Positions 1-6,603 of a stretch of 9,872 nt of DNA are shown here, piece after piece (position 1 is the stretch's first letter; every line of letters begins with the position of its first letter). Made by a program: the position numbers and the translations under genes. The stretch comes from CAZYEI01 sp964646425 (GTDB lineage Bacteria > Bacillota_I > Bacilli_A > RFN20 > JAISJY01). The DNA is taken from assembly GCA_964646425.1 (NCBI GenBank), contig CAZYEI010000045.1:1-9872 (forward strand). Direction: 5' to 3'. Under the pieces are notes generated by a model that saw only the letters and a list, made by a program, of their open reading frames with translations, ran no database searches and was not told where the DNA came from.

Positions 1-84
1 TTCATTATTTCGTCTAAACTGTTTCAGAAAGTCTCACATGTATTGTAACTTAACATAATTGAAGTTAAGCTTTATTAAAAAAAC

Positions 85-112
85 TTGCATAAAATTTAGA
101 TTATGATAATAT
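85..112 (+). promoter_or_regulatory. Candidate promoter (distal) for the DtxR-type regulator
   Basis: TTGCAT (85-90) and TAATAT (107-112) are separated by 16 nt and give a loose match to a sigma-A promoter. The predicted start would fall near 119, at the left edge of the perfect palindrome at 119-144, which is where a repressor operator is expected. Both hexamers are imperfect and the region is very AT-rich, so chance matches are likely. Confidence 0.3.
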
Positions 113-118
113 TTATTG

Positions 119-144
119 TGAAAATTATTTATAAATAATTTTCA
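119..144. promoter_or_regulatory. Perfect 26-bp palindrome, candidate operator
   Basis: The sequence reads identically on both strands across all 26 bases, with half-site TGAAAATTATTTA and no central spacer. It starts at the predicted transcription start of the distal candidate promoter and lies upstream of the 171-179 element. Long AT-rich dyads of this kind are typical operators for dimeric metal regulators of the Fur and DtxR superfamilies. The adjacent gene encodes a DtxR-type protein, so autoregulation is the natural inference. A cruciform or weak hairpin is the alternative. Confidence 0.5.
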
Positions 145-170
145 AATTTAAAAACTTTTAATTAACAGAT

Positions 171-179
171 TGTTATAAT
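171..179 (+). promoter_or_regulatory. Candidate extended -10 promoter element
   Basis: TGTTATAAT is an exact extended -10 motif (TGnTATAAT). No good -35 is seen at the usual distance, which is tolerated for extended -10 promoters. It would give a leader of about 90 nt before the regulator start codon at 277, with the palindrome at 119-144 covering the upstream promoter region. Confidence 0.4.
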
Positions 180-183
180 AATC

Positions 184-201
184 AAAAAGGCTTATATTGT
201 A
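184..201 (+). repeat. 18-nt exact direct repeat, leader copy
   Basis: AAAAAGGCTTATATTGTA occurs here in the leader and again inside the downstream regulator gene at 421-438. Read in the same phase as the gene, the leader copy gives Ile-Lys-Lys-Ala-Tyr-Ile-Val-Val-Asn and then a stop, compared with Gln-Lys-Lys-Ala-Tyr-Ile-Val-Ile in the gene. It has no start codon of its own. It may be a duplication remnant or a shared binding site. Confidence 0.6.
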
Positions 202-276
202 GTAAATTAAGCATCAAAAGAAATTATAATTTATGCCCAAAAACAATAAAAATTCAATAAAAGGAGAATAGTACTT

Positions 277-642
277 ATGAAATATCAAGAATCTGAAGAA
301 ATGTATTTAGAAACGATTTTATTATTAAAGAAAAATAATCCTAATGTTCATTCAATAGACATTGCATTACACCTTGACTACTCTCGTCCTAGTGTGTCTA
401 GAGCAGTTAATTTATTGCAAAAAAAGGCTTATATTGTAATAGCTAAAGATGGCAAAATCGATTTTACAAAAGAAGGTCTAGAGAAAGCTAAACATATTTA
501 TGAAAAGCATAAAATTATAACCCAAGTATTAATGAAAATTGGAGCTAATGAAGAAGTTGCAGAAGATAATGCTTGTAGATTTGAGCATGCAATAACTGAT
601 GAACTACTTGATATAATGAAAAATTATATAAAAAATCATTAA
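277..642 (+). CDS. Short DtxR/MntR-family metal-dependent transcriptional regulator
   Basis: The 121-aa protein matches the two core domains of DtxR/MntR repressors: an N-terminal winged helix-turn-helix (about 1-65) and a metal-binding dimerisation domain (about 66-121). The C-terminal SH3-like domain of full-length DtxR/IdeR is absent, so the length is closer to MntR. By alignment from memory, Met9, Cys100, Glu103 and His104 correspond to the primary-site ligands Met10, Cys102, Glu105 and His106 of DtxR. The Cys-Arg-Phe-Glu-His stretch is close to Cys-Arg-Trp-Glu-His of DtxR. His78 matches the ancillary His79, but Thr82 stands where DtxR has Glu83. This suggests an iron-type rather than manganese-type primary site. 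The start is supported by AAGGAG at 261-266, ten bases before ATG. It should repress metal-uptake genes when loaded with metal; its targets are not visible here. It is separated from the starch genes by its own spacer and has no evident role in them. Confidence 0.85.
   Translation: MKYQESEEMYLETILLLKKNNPNVHSIDIALHLDYSRPSVSRAVNLLQKKAYIVIAKDGKIDFTKEGLEKAKHIYEKHKIITQVLMKIGANEEVAEDNACRFEHAITDELLDIMKNYIKNH
421..438 (+). repeat. 18-nt exact direct repeat, intragenic copy
   Basis: This is the second copy of the sequence at 184-201. It encodes Lys-Lys-Ala-Tyr-Ile-Val, in the region expected to form the end of the recognition helix and start of the wing of the DtxR-type regulator. Confidence 0.6.
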
Positions 643-649
643 TGATTTT
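632..649. terminator. Palindrome at the regulator 3' end, weak terminator candidate
   Basis: AAAATCATTAATGATTTT is a perfect 18-bp palindrome that contains the regulator's TAA stop codon. A T-rich run (TTTTTGTTTTTTT) lies at 681-693 but is about 30 nt downstream, so this is not a classical intrinsic terminator. Read-through into the next gene remains possible. Confidence 0.25.
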
Positions 650-718
650 CTTGGTTATCACTAATGAAAAATAAATTTACTTTTTGTTTTTTTAATGTTT
701 AAAAATATACATAAACTA

Positions 719-748
719 TTGCTTTTCTACTACAGTTTTCGTTATAAT
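719..748 (+). promoter_or_regulatory. Candidate promoter for the triple-module CBM26 lipoprotein
   Basis: TTGCTT (719-724) is followed after 18 nt by a consensus TATAAT (743-748). A second TATAAT directly follows at 749-754. The predicted start is around 755-761, leaving a leader of some 35 nt before ATG at 794. The -35 is weak; the -10 is exact. Confidence 0.5.
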
Positions 749-764
749 TATAATGATAAGGAAA

Positions 765-780
765 AGCATTTAAAAATGCT
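765..780 (+). promoter_or_regulatory. Small inverted repeat between start site and Shine-Dalgarno
   Basis: AGCATTT and AAATGCT form a 7-bp inverted repeat around a 2-nt centre. It lies just after the predicted start site and ends three bases before the GGAGG ribosome site at 784-788. It could be an operator, or an mRNA 5' hairpin affecting stability or ribosome access. It has no U tract, so it is not a terminator. Confidence 0.35.
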
Positions 781-793
781 AATGGAGGAAATT

Positions 794-2239
794 ATGGCAA
801 AAATTAATAAATTTGTTGCTATTACTTTAGGTGTTTTATTATTGGTTAGCTGTAATAATACAACAAGTTCTACTAAGGGAAACGATAATTCGACAAATTC
901 GAGTTCGTCAAACTCAAATACAACTACAATAACACCTTCAGTATCAAGCAATAGTAGTTCTGTGAGTTCAAATGATAAAGAGAATTCCACATCATTACCT
1001 AATGAAAAACCAGAAATTACAGGTTATTCTTTATATGTTAATGATGTTAAATTAACTGATTTTACTGAGAATTTAGAAGCAAGTTTGCAACCAGGACAAA
1101 TTGCAGAATATATGGCTACTGCAACATTAAATGTTGGCGATATCTTAAAAATTTTAGATTCAAATAATGACGAAGAAATGCATTGGGAAAGTGGTACTGG
1201 TCTTACTGATTCTGAAGCATTAGTTGCCAAAGTTGCTGGAGAATATACATTTTATTTTAAAACATGGAATGATGGTGGGACATCTATTTGGGTTACAATA
1301 CCTTCAAATTCAGATACGCCAATAAATCCCGATATTCCTGTTGTTGATGATTATGGTCTATATGTCAATGGTACATTAACAGCAAATTTTGTTATCAATA
1401 GTGCAGCAAGTCTTTTACCAGGCCAAACAGCAGAATATATGACATCTGCAGACTTAGTAACTGGTGATGTTGTGACTATTAAGGATGCTAATGGAACATC
1501 AATCGATGGATTATGGTGGGAAAATACAAATACAAATAATGATTACGTTGCTGGAGGAAATGGAACATATACATTCTATTTTAAAGTTTATGAAGATAAT
1601 GGAAGAACAGTGTGGGTAACAGTGCCAACTGGTGTTGATGATCCTATTATCAATCCTGGAGATATTAATGTAACTGCCTATGGCTTATATGTCAATGATA
1701 CATTATTTGCAGCTTTCACTTATAATGCTGGAGCAACTGGTGGAGCTGATGAAGAACATATGGTTGAAGTTATGTTAAATGAGGGAGATATTATTTCAAT
1801 TTGTGATAAAGAGGGAAATATGGTTTCTAGTATCTATTGGGAAAATCCTAAGGAAACTGCCGATACATATACTGCTGCAGTAACAGGAACATATACATTT
1901 TATTTTAAAATATATAATGATGGTGGAAGAACAGTATGGGTAACTTCACCTGTTGTACCAGTAGATCCTAACGCTGAAACAATTACAGTTTATTATACTA
2001 ATCCAAATAATTGGGGAAATGTTTATGCCTATGCTTGGAATGGCTGTGATTTGGGCTATTGGCCAGGAACGTTAATGCAATATGATGCAACAACTGGATA
2101 TTATTATATTGAAGGTGTTGTGCCAGGAGCTAATATTATCTTTAATAATGGTTCTGGAGCACAAACAGCAGATTTAGATGTTCCTACAGATGGCTCAAAT
2201 TTATATAATGGAAGTACTTGGAGCATCTTCTCTGCTTAA
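794..2239 (+). CDS. Surface lipoprotein with three repeated modules and a C-terminal CBM26 starch-binding module
   Basis: This 481-aa, apparently non-catalytic protein has a lipoprotein signal (Leu17-Val-Ser-Cys20), so it should be lipidated at Cys20 and held on the outer membrane face. A Ser/Asn/Thr-rich tether (21-70) follows. Three related ~95-aa modules lie at about 75-170, 185-278 and 293-386. Each opens with a Tyr-x-Leu-Tyr-Val-Asn motif, has a Trp-Glu pair (Trp131, Trp242, Trp349) and ends in Tyr-Thr-Phe-Tyr-Phe-Lys, then Trp-Val-Thr (Trp166, Trp274, Trp382). I cannot assign these to a named family. A CBM26 module ends the protein (396-479), recognised by TVYYTNPNNW, Trp-Pro-Gly and the NNGSGAQT stretch. 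The likely role is binding starch granules or maltodextrins for the nearby enzymes. The start at 794 is chosen over an in-frame ATG at 695 because GGAGG (784-788) lies five bases upstream and the signal peptide begins properly there; the extra 33 residues would precede it. Confidence 0.85.
   Translation: MAKINKFVAITLGVLLLVSCNNTTSSTKGNDNSTNSSSSNSNTTTITPSVSSNSSSVSSNDKENSTSLPNEKPEITGYSLYVNDVKLTDFTENLEASLQPGQIAEYMATATLNVGDILKILDSNNDEEMHWESGTGLTDSEALVAKVAGEYTFYFKTWNDGGTSIWVTIPSNSDTPINPDIPVVDDYGLYVNGTLTANFVINSAASLLPGQTAEYMTSADLVTGDVVTIKDANGTSIDGLWWENTNTNNDYVAGGNGTYTFYFKVYEDNGRTVWVTVPTGVDDPIINPGDINVTAYGLYVNDTLFAAFTYNAGATGGADEEHMVEVMLNEGDIISICDKEGNMVSSIYWENPKETADTYTAAVTGTYTFYFKIYNDGGRTVWVTSPVVPVDPNAETITVYYTNPNNWGNVYAYAWNGCDLGYWPGTLMQYDATTGYYYIEGVVPGANIIFNNGSGAQTADLDVPTDGSNLYNGSTWSIFSA
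1016..1951 (+). repeat. Three tandem diverged coding repeats (unassigned ~95-aa module)
   Basis: Copies lie at about 1016-1303, 1346-1627 and 1670-1951, joined by short Pro/Asp-rich linkers. The ends are most similar in DNA: copies 2 and 3 share GGAACATATACATT and TGGAAGAACAGT. Copies 1 and 2 share a Leu-x-Pro-Gly-Gln-x-Ala-Glu-Tyr-Met stretch that is altered in copy 3. A fourth, more diverged copy is in the minus-strand lipoprotein (its residues about 221-310), also directly before CBM26. Confidence 0.75.
1979..2230 (+). repeat. CBM26-coding segment, inverted partner of 5391-5636
   Basis: This segment codes for the CBM26 of the plus-strand lipoprotein and is very similar in DNA to the CBM26 region of the minus-strand lipoprotein. 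Perfectly identical blocks of 29 nt (2081-2109 against 5500-5528) and 38 nt (2132-2169 against 5440-5477) occur in opposite orientation. Confidence 0.8.
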
Positions 2240-2272
2240 GGAATAAAAATATTAATAGTTATTAAAATTTAT

Positions 2273-2311
2273 AAAAAAAACAACTCAAATAAAAATTTGA
2301 GTTGTTTTTTT
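2273..2311. terminator. Bidirectional rho-independent terminator between convergent genes
   Basis: The arms CAACTCAAAT (2281-2290) and ATTTGAGTTG (2295-2304) pair perfectly around an AAAA loop. They are flanked by eight A on the left and seven T on the right, so a U tract follows the hairpin on either strand. It lies 33 nt after the plus-strand lipoprotein stop and ends two bases before the minus-strand amylase stop codon, so it should end both transcripts. The 74-nt gap holds nothing else. Confidence 0.92.
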
Positions 2312-2313
2312 GT

Positions 2314-4962
2314 TTAACCAATAATTACAGAACTATATCCAGGTAATGATGAATTTGTAGCACCATTCAATGAATATAAGATATTGCCTGTATTACCAGT
2401 AATATTAATTGTTTTACTTCCAAAATTGTGATAAATATAATATGTTTTTCCATTTAATATACGTTTAAATGCCATAATGTCACCACCAGCATTTATTGCT
2501 TGGTAACTACCATAAATTAAAACTTTATCAGTTGATTTTAATTTAGTTAATTCAGCATAAACAGACAAAATTGAATTTTTATCATATTTTTGACTTGAAA
2601 CTCCAGGTAATGTCTCATTATAACTGTCCCATTCAATGGCATAAGTTTTATCGCCTGAAAAAGTAAATCCTGTAGTATAAGGAGTGGTATTGCTAGTTCC
2701 CCATTTAAATGGCTGTCTATACCATCTATCAGAATGCGCTGAGTTTGCATTTTCACCATTACCATAGTTACCACTCATTCCTAACTCATCTCCATAGTAA
2801 ATCCAAGAGATGCCAGGTAAAGTTAGAACTGCAGCTGCATATACTTTAGCTTTTTTAATAGCTAGTGAAGCATTACTTGAGTTAATAGTGCCTGGTATTA
2901 AATCAACGCCATTAACACTACCAATCATATTATTCATTGCTCTTGCAACATCGTGATTTGAAGTAAAAATTGATTCAATAGCTGTATCGCCACGATAATT
3001 ATTGTTTGCTTTATTTGCATCTGGAAAATTCCATTTACCATCATATGCTAGTTCTTTATTTGAAACACTTGTGTCATTTTTGTTAAATGAATCCACATTA
3101 GCAGCACCACTTAATTTTGCTGCTAATGACCAATTATCAGGTGCAGCAATGCTTTGAGATAAATTATAATACATATAGAAGTTTAACATTGAATCTAATC
3201 CTTCATAATAAGGAGCAACTCTATAAGTGTGTCCATCAAAATTTTCACCGATAATAGCAGCATTTGGGTATTCTTCTTTGATTCTAGCGTTGAATTCTTT
3301 AAAGAAATTCAAGTTTTTAGTTAAGTTAGAAGAATAATCTCCGTCCTTGATAATAATGTCATTGGATGATTGAGTTACTTCATCAGCCATATAGAGATGT
3401 TTTACAGCATCAATTCTAAATCCATCAACACCAGTACCACCACCTAATAAACTTAGCCAAAATTTAGCAACATCGACAATTGCATCTCGAGTCCCTGAAT
3501 AATCATAATTTAATTCTGGCATTGAAGAAGCAAATTTACCATAATATGAATAAGCATAAGTACTATATTTATGCCAATTAGCATTTGTATTCACAGAAGT
3601 ATCAGTTTCGTGATTTTTCCATTGATAAAAGCCACGATATTCAGAATCTAAAGCAGCAGATTTCTTAAACCAAACATTATTAACCGAAGTATGATTTATT
3701 ACTAAATCCATAATAACTTTTACGCCACGTTCATGGGCTTTAGTAAGTAATTCCTTATAATCGGCCATTGCACTTTCTGAAGTAGGGCGGCCTTTTTCAT
3801 CTAATAAATCAGGATAGTTTGTATTTTTTGATCCAAATTTAGGATCAACAACCATATAATCAATAATATCATAGCCGTGATAGCTATCGGATAATTGAAT
3901 AGGTGTTAGCCATATTGCATTTACATGTAAAGTTTTAGTTAAATAATCTAAACTATCGGTAATACCTTTAATATCACCGATTCCATCGCCATCAGAATCA
4001 GCAAAAGAAGCAGTCATAATTTGATATCCAACACCAACATCTTCTTTAAAAGATATAGAAGTTGCCATTTTAGTATAATTATTAGTGGAACTACTATCAA
4101 TATCATTGTATTTTGCACTTACATTAGTTCCATCATCATTGTCATATGGATTTTCTATTTCACCATTGATATAGCTAAAAGTATAATTATAAACATTATC
4201 TTGAACTGCAAATAAGTGAATACTGCCATTATCTCGTATACCGTCATTTGTAAATAGGTATTGATCTCCACCATCACTTTGCCAATGCCCATCTAATAAC
4301 TTAGAAGATTTGTAGACTATTAAAAATCCAATTTCTTCAACAATTGCACCAGTTTCATCTAAGTAAGAAATAGTTTCGTTACCAGCATTACCACCATCAG
4401 TATATGTTTTAGTTAAATCAATATCACAAACAGCACCACCATAATCATCAAATTTAATATCGCCATTTGTTTGCATCCATTCAAATTCACGACCAGTTTG
4501 ATTTTTAGCCCAAACCCATAAATTCCATTTTGAATAATCATCAATAGTATGTTCAAATCTTCGATAATGAATATATAAATGACCAGTTTGCGAATAAGAA
4601 TTTAATTCTTTTTCATAAGCTGCTAATTCATCAGAAGTAATTGGTTCCCATTTTGCATATAGTGTTATATTGCTTTTAGGCATAATACTTATTTCGCATT
4701 TATTAGTTAAATCTTCATTATAATACCAGCCTTCAAAAGTATAGCCACTTCGACTAGGAGTAGGCAAATTAATATTTGTTTCCTCGATTGCAATAATATC
4801 TGTAACAGAATTTCCACCATTTTCTTCAAAAGTAATTTTATATTGATTTTTAATAATATTTGTTGAAGACATATTAGAATTACTAATACTGTTATTTGAA
4901 CAAGAAACTAGCAATGCAATAAGCATTGCTAGTCCCATTTTAGTTAATATATTTGCTTTCAT
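2314..4962 (-). CDS. Cell-surface GH13 alpha-amylase lipoprotein with InlB-type repeat and CBM41
   Basis: This 882-aa enzyme is predicted to hydrolyse alpha-1,4 bonds in starch and maltodextrins outside the cell. The lipobox is Leu18-Val-Ser-Cys21. An InlB B-repeat/Flg_new-like domain (about 41-106, ending in a Tyr-Ala-Lys-Trp motif) is followed by a CBM41 (about 127-260, Trp146, Trp149, Trp151). The GH13 catalytic domain (about 305-810) shows all key motifs: MDLVINH (Asp419), GVDGFRIDAVKH with nucleophile Asp518, IIGENF with acid/base Glu573, and FTSNHD with Asp671. MPELN (481-485) resembles the MPDLN signature of subfamily GH13_36, which includes surface amylases of gut Bacillota. ADSDGDGIGD (321-330) is a probable calcium site. 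A beta-sandwich C-terminal domain follows. It is last in the operon, starting 11 nt after the previous stop, with a modest site (TAAGG) overlapping that stop codon, which suggests translational coupling. Neopullulanase-like specificity is possible. Confidence 0.93.
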   Translation of the reverse strand: MKANILTKMGLAMLIALLVSCSNNSISNSNMSSTNIIKNQYKITFEENGGNSVTDIIAIEETNINLPTPSRSGYTFEGWYYNEDLTNKCEISIMPKSNITLYAKWEPITSDELAAYEKELNSYSQTGHLYIHYRRFEHTIDDYSKWNLWVWAKNQTGREFEWMQTNGDIKFDDYGGAVCDIDLTKTYTDGGNAGNETISYLDETGAIVEEIGFLIVYKSSKLLDGHWQSDGGDQYLFTNDGIRDNGSIHLFAVQDNVYNYTFSYINGEIENPYDNDDGTNVSAKYNDIDSSSTNNYTKMATSISFKEDVGVGYQIMTASFADSDGDGIGDIKGITDSLDYLTKTLHVNAIWLTPIQLSDSYHGYDIIDYMVVDPKFGSKNTNYPDLLDEKGRPTSESAMADYKELLTKAHERGVKVIMDLVINHTSVNNVWFKKSAALDSEYRGFYQWKNHETDTSVNTNANWHKYSTYAYSYYGKFASSMPELNYDYSGTRDAIVDVAKFWLSLLGGGTGVDGFRIDAVKHLYMADEVTQSSNDIIIKDGDYSSNLTKNLNFFKEFNARIKEEYPNAAIIGENFDGHTYRVAPYYEGLDSMLNFYMYYNLSQSIAAPDNWSLAAKLSGAANVDSFNKNDTSVSNKELAYDGKWNFPDANKANNNYRGDTAIESIFTSNHDVARAMNNMIGSVNGVDLIPGTINSSNASLAIKKAKVYAAAVLTLPGISWIYYGDELGMSGNYGNGENANSAHSDRWYRQPFKWGTSNTTPYTTGFTFSGDKTYAIEWDSYNETLPGVSSQKYDKNSILSVYAELTKLKSTDKVLIYGSYQAINAGGDIMAFKRILNGKTYYIYHNFGSKTINITGNTGNILYSLNGATNSSLPGYSSVIIG

Positions 4963-4973
4963 ATAATATTACC

Positions 4974-6587
4974 TTATAGTTGTTGTGCTGTAATAACAGA
5001 AGCAACAAAACAATAAACATTACTTGAATTTAATTCCCAATTAGCATCCCAGTCAACATAAAACTCATAATTTCCTGCGACAGTAGGAAGATTTGTAATA
5101 TCAATTGATTGTTTGACTTCATTACCTTGATCAAGAATCAAAATAACACCATCTAGAGAAATTGAAGTATCAATATCAATATAGTAAGTGCTACCTTCTA
5201 ATAATGTCATATTTGATTGTGCACCTAATGCAAATAGATTTAAACTTTCTGTGTTTTTGCTACCCCAATAGTGTACTCTAGGATTTAAAGGAACAGGGTC
5301 CCAACCTGAAGGAAGAGTGAAAGTAAATCGATAATATTCTCCGGTTGGATTTGGAGTAGGGGTAGGTGTTGGATTTCCACCCAATTCAAACCAAGTTGTT
5401 GAGAAAACATTTCTATTATCTGTTGGAACTTTTAAATCAGCTGTTTGTGCTCCAGAACCATTATTAAAGATAATATTTTCACCGGCAACAATATTTTCCA
5501 TATAATAATATCCAGTTGTTGCATCATAAGACATTGCTTTTCCAGGCCATTGTCCCATGTAAGCATCTCCTGTACCAACCCATGCATATGCATAAACTGT
5601 TGACCAATTATTAGGATTTGTATAATAAACTGTTGTATATTCAAGATTAGGATCTAGTGGCTTAGAAATCCAAATTGAAATTTTTGATTCATAAACTTTC
5701 AAATAAAAAGTATATTCACCAGGTGTTGTTACAATAACTGGTGTATTTGCAATAAATTCGCCACCATTTTCCCAATTTTTATATTCTTTTCCTTCACCAT
5801 CAACAATAATAACTTTATCATCAACAGCTAAAGTTAATGAAATTTCATATTGTGTTATAACATCGCTAGGGATTTCGTTGCTAGTAAGCATTTCTCCTTC
5901 AATGTTGCTATTAACGTTTAAAAAGAATTTGTCTGGAACACTGATAGTGCTACTACCATCGATTTCTTCTTTTAGTTTAATACCAGTTACATTGATTATT
6001 GTTTTAGTGTTTATTGTTGTTGAATAAACACCATCTTTAGGCATTAATTGAGTTTCATTAGCCCTTACAATAGGGGCACCTTCGTGAGTATCTAAAATTG
6101 ATATTGTAAATGAAATACTTGTATAAGCATCAACGTGAGATGGAAGTTGCGAATTATCGATTGATGAGTATAGAATACCATCTACTCTAGTCCAAGTAAT
6201 ATCAAATCCTTTTGAAGGATCTTCGATTTTTTTCCAGCCAGCATAAATAAATGTTGATTCAGTAATTACTTCAGTATCAAAATCAAATAAGACAGTACAT
6301 TGAGGGTCTTTATACCAATTAGTAAATTTATATTCATCTCTTGTAGGTACTTTAATAGGTTTGATAGCTTTTTCGCCATCTTTAACATATTGATATTCAA
6401 ATTTTTCAGAGTTACCTTGATAATTATACATAAAAGTAACAGTCCAGTTTTTTGTTATAGTACTTGAACTATTATTGTTTGTAGTTGATGATGAACTTGC
6501 GTTACTACTTATGTTATTGTTTGAATTACAAGCTACAATACCTAAAAGAACAGGAATAATAATTAATTTTTTTAATAAGTTATTCAT
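4974..6587 (-). CDS. Non-catalytic multi-domain starch-binding lipoprotein (InlB-type repeat, unassigned module, CBM26)
   Basis: This 537-aa lipoprotein has the lipobox Ile17-Val-Ala-Cys20 and an Asn/Ser-rich tether. An InlB B-repeat/Flg_new-like domain spans about 47-119. An unrecognised region (128-220) precedes one copy of the module that is tripled in the plus-strand lipoprotein (221-310, Trp272, Trp306). CBM26 follows (318-399), then a Pro-Thr linker (406-415). A C-terminal domain (417-530) with aromatic patches (Arg-Val-His-Tyr-Trp-Gly at 437-442, Trp513, Trp517) may be another carbohydrate-binding module but is not identified. No glycosidase motif is present, so a scaffold or substrate-capture role between the two enzymes is inferred. 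It begins 16 nt after the pullulanase stop. AAGGAG (complement of 6596-6601) lies eight bases before ATG, supporting the start and operon membership. Confidence 0.85.
   Translation of the reverse strand: MNNLLKKLIIIPVLLGIVACNSNNNISSNASSSSTTNNNSSSTITKNWTVTFMYNYQGNSEKFEYQYVKDGEKAIKPIKVPTRDEYKFTNWYKDPQCTVLFDFDTEVITESTFIYAGWKKIEDPSKGFDITWTRVDGILYSSIDNSQLPSHVDAYTSISFTISILDTHEGAPIVRANETQLMPKDGVYSTTINTKTIINVTGIKLKEEIDGSSTISVPDKFFLNVNSNIEGEMLTSNEIPSDVITQYEISLTLAVDDKVIIVDGEGKEYKNWENGGEFIANTPVIVTTPGEYTFYLKVYESKISIWISKPLDPNLEYTTVYYTNPNNWSTVYAYAWVGTGDAYMGQWPGKAMSYDATTGYYYMENIVAGENIIFNNGSGAQTADLKVPTDNRNVFSTTWFELGGNPTPTPTPNPTGEYYRFTFTLPSGWDPVPLNPRVHYWGSKNTESLNLFALGAQSNMTLLEGSTYYIDIDTSISLDGVILILDQGNEVKQSIDITNLPTVAGNYEFYVDWDANWELNSSNVYCFVASVITAQQL
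5391..5636 (-). repeat. CBM26-coding segment, inverted partner of 1979-2230
   Basis: This codes for the CBM26 module of the 537-aa lipoprotein. It shares perfect 38-nt (5440-5477) and 29-nt (5500-5528) blocks with the CBM26 region of the plus-strand lipoprotein, in inverted orientation, with the whole amylase gene between them. Confidence 0.8.
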
Positions 6588-6603
6588 AAATAGTTCTCCT
6601 TAA

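Noticed and set aside
49..69. CTTAAC...GTTAAG inverted repeat as terminator of an upstream gene
   Set aside because: Only six base pairs with a nine-base loop and no following T run; too weak to support in AT-rich sequence.
695..793. In-frame upstream ATG at 695 that would extend the plus-strand lipoprotein by 33 residues
   Set aside because: It has no ribosome site, would overlap the likely promoter, and places extra residues before the lipoprotein signal peptide. ATG at 794 has GGAGG at ideal spacing.
748..990. Open frame on the minus strand within the lipoprotein signal and tether region
   Set aside because: It mirrors low-complexity Ser/Asn codons of the real gene and has no ribosome site or recognisable protein features. 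Similar shadows at 1024-1230, 2547-2774, 4021-4215, 5432-5644, 8259-8468 and 8269-8454 were dropped for the same reason.
4645..4842. InlB-type repeat taken as a sign of a Listeria-like virulence protein
   Set aside because: The domain is widespread in surface proteins, and here it is fused to CBM41 and an intact GH13 amylase, so a glycan role is far more likely.
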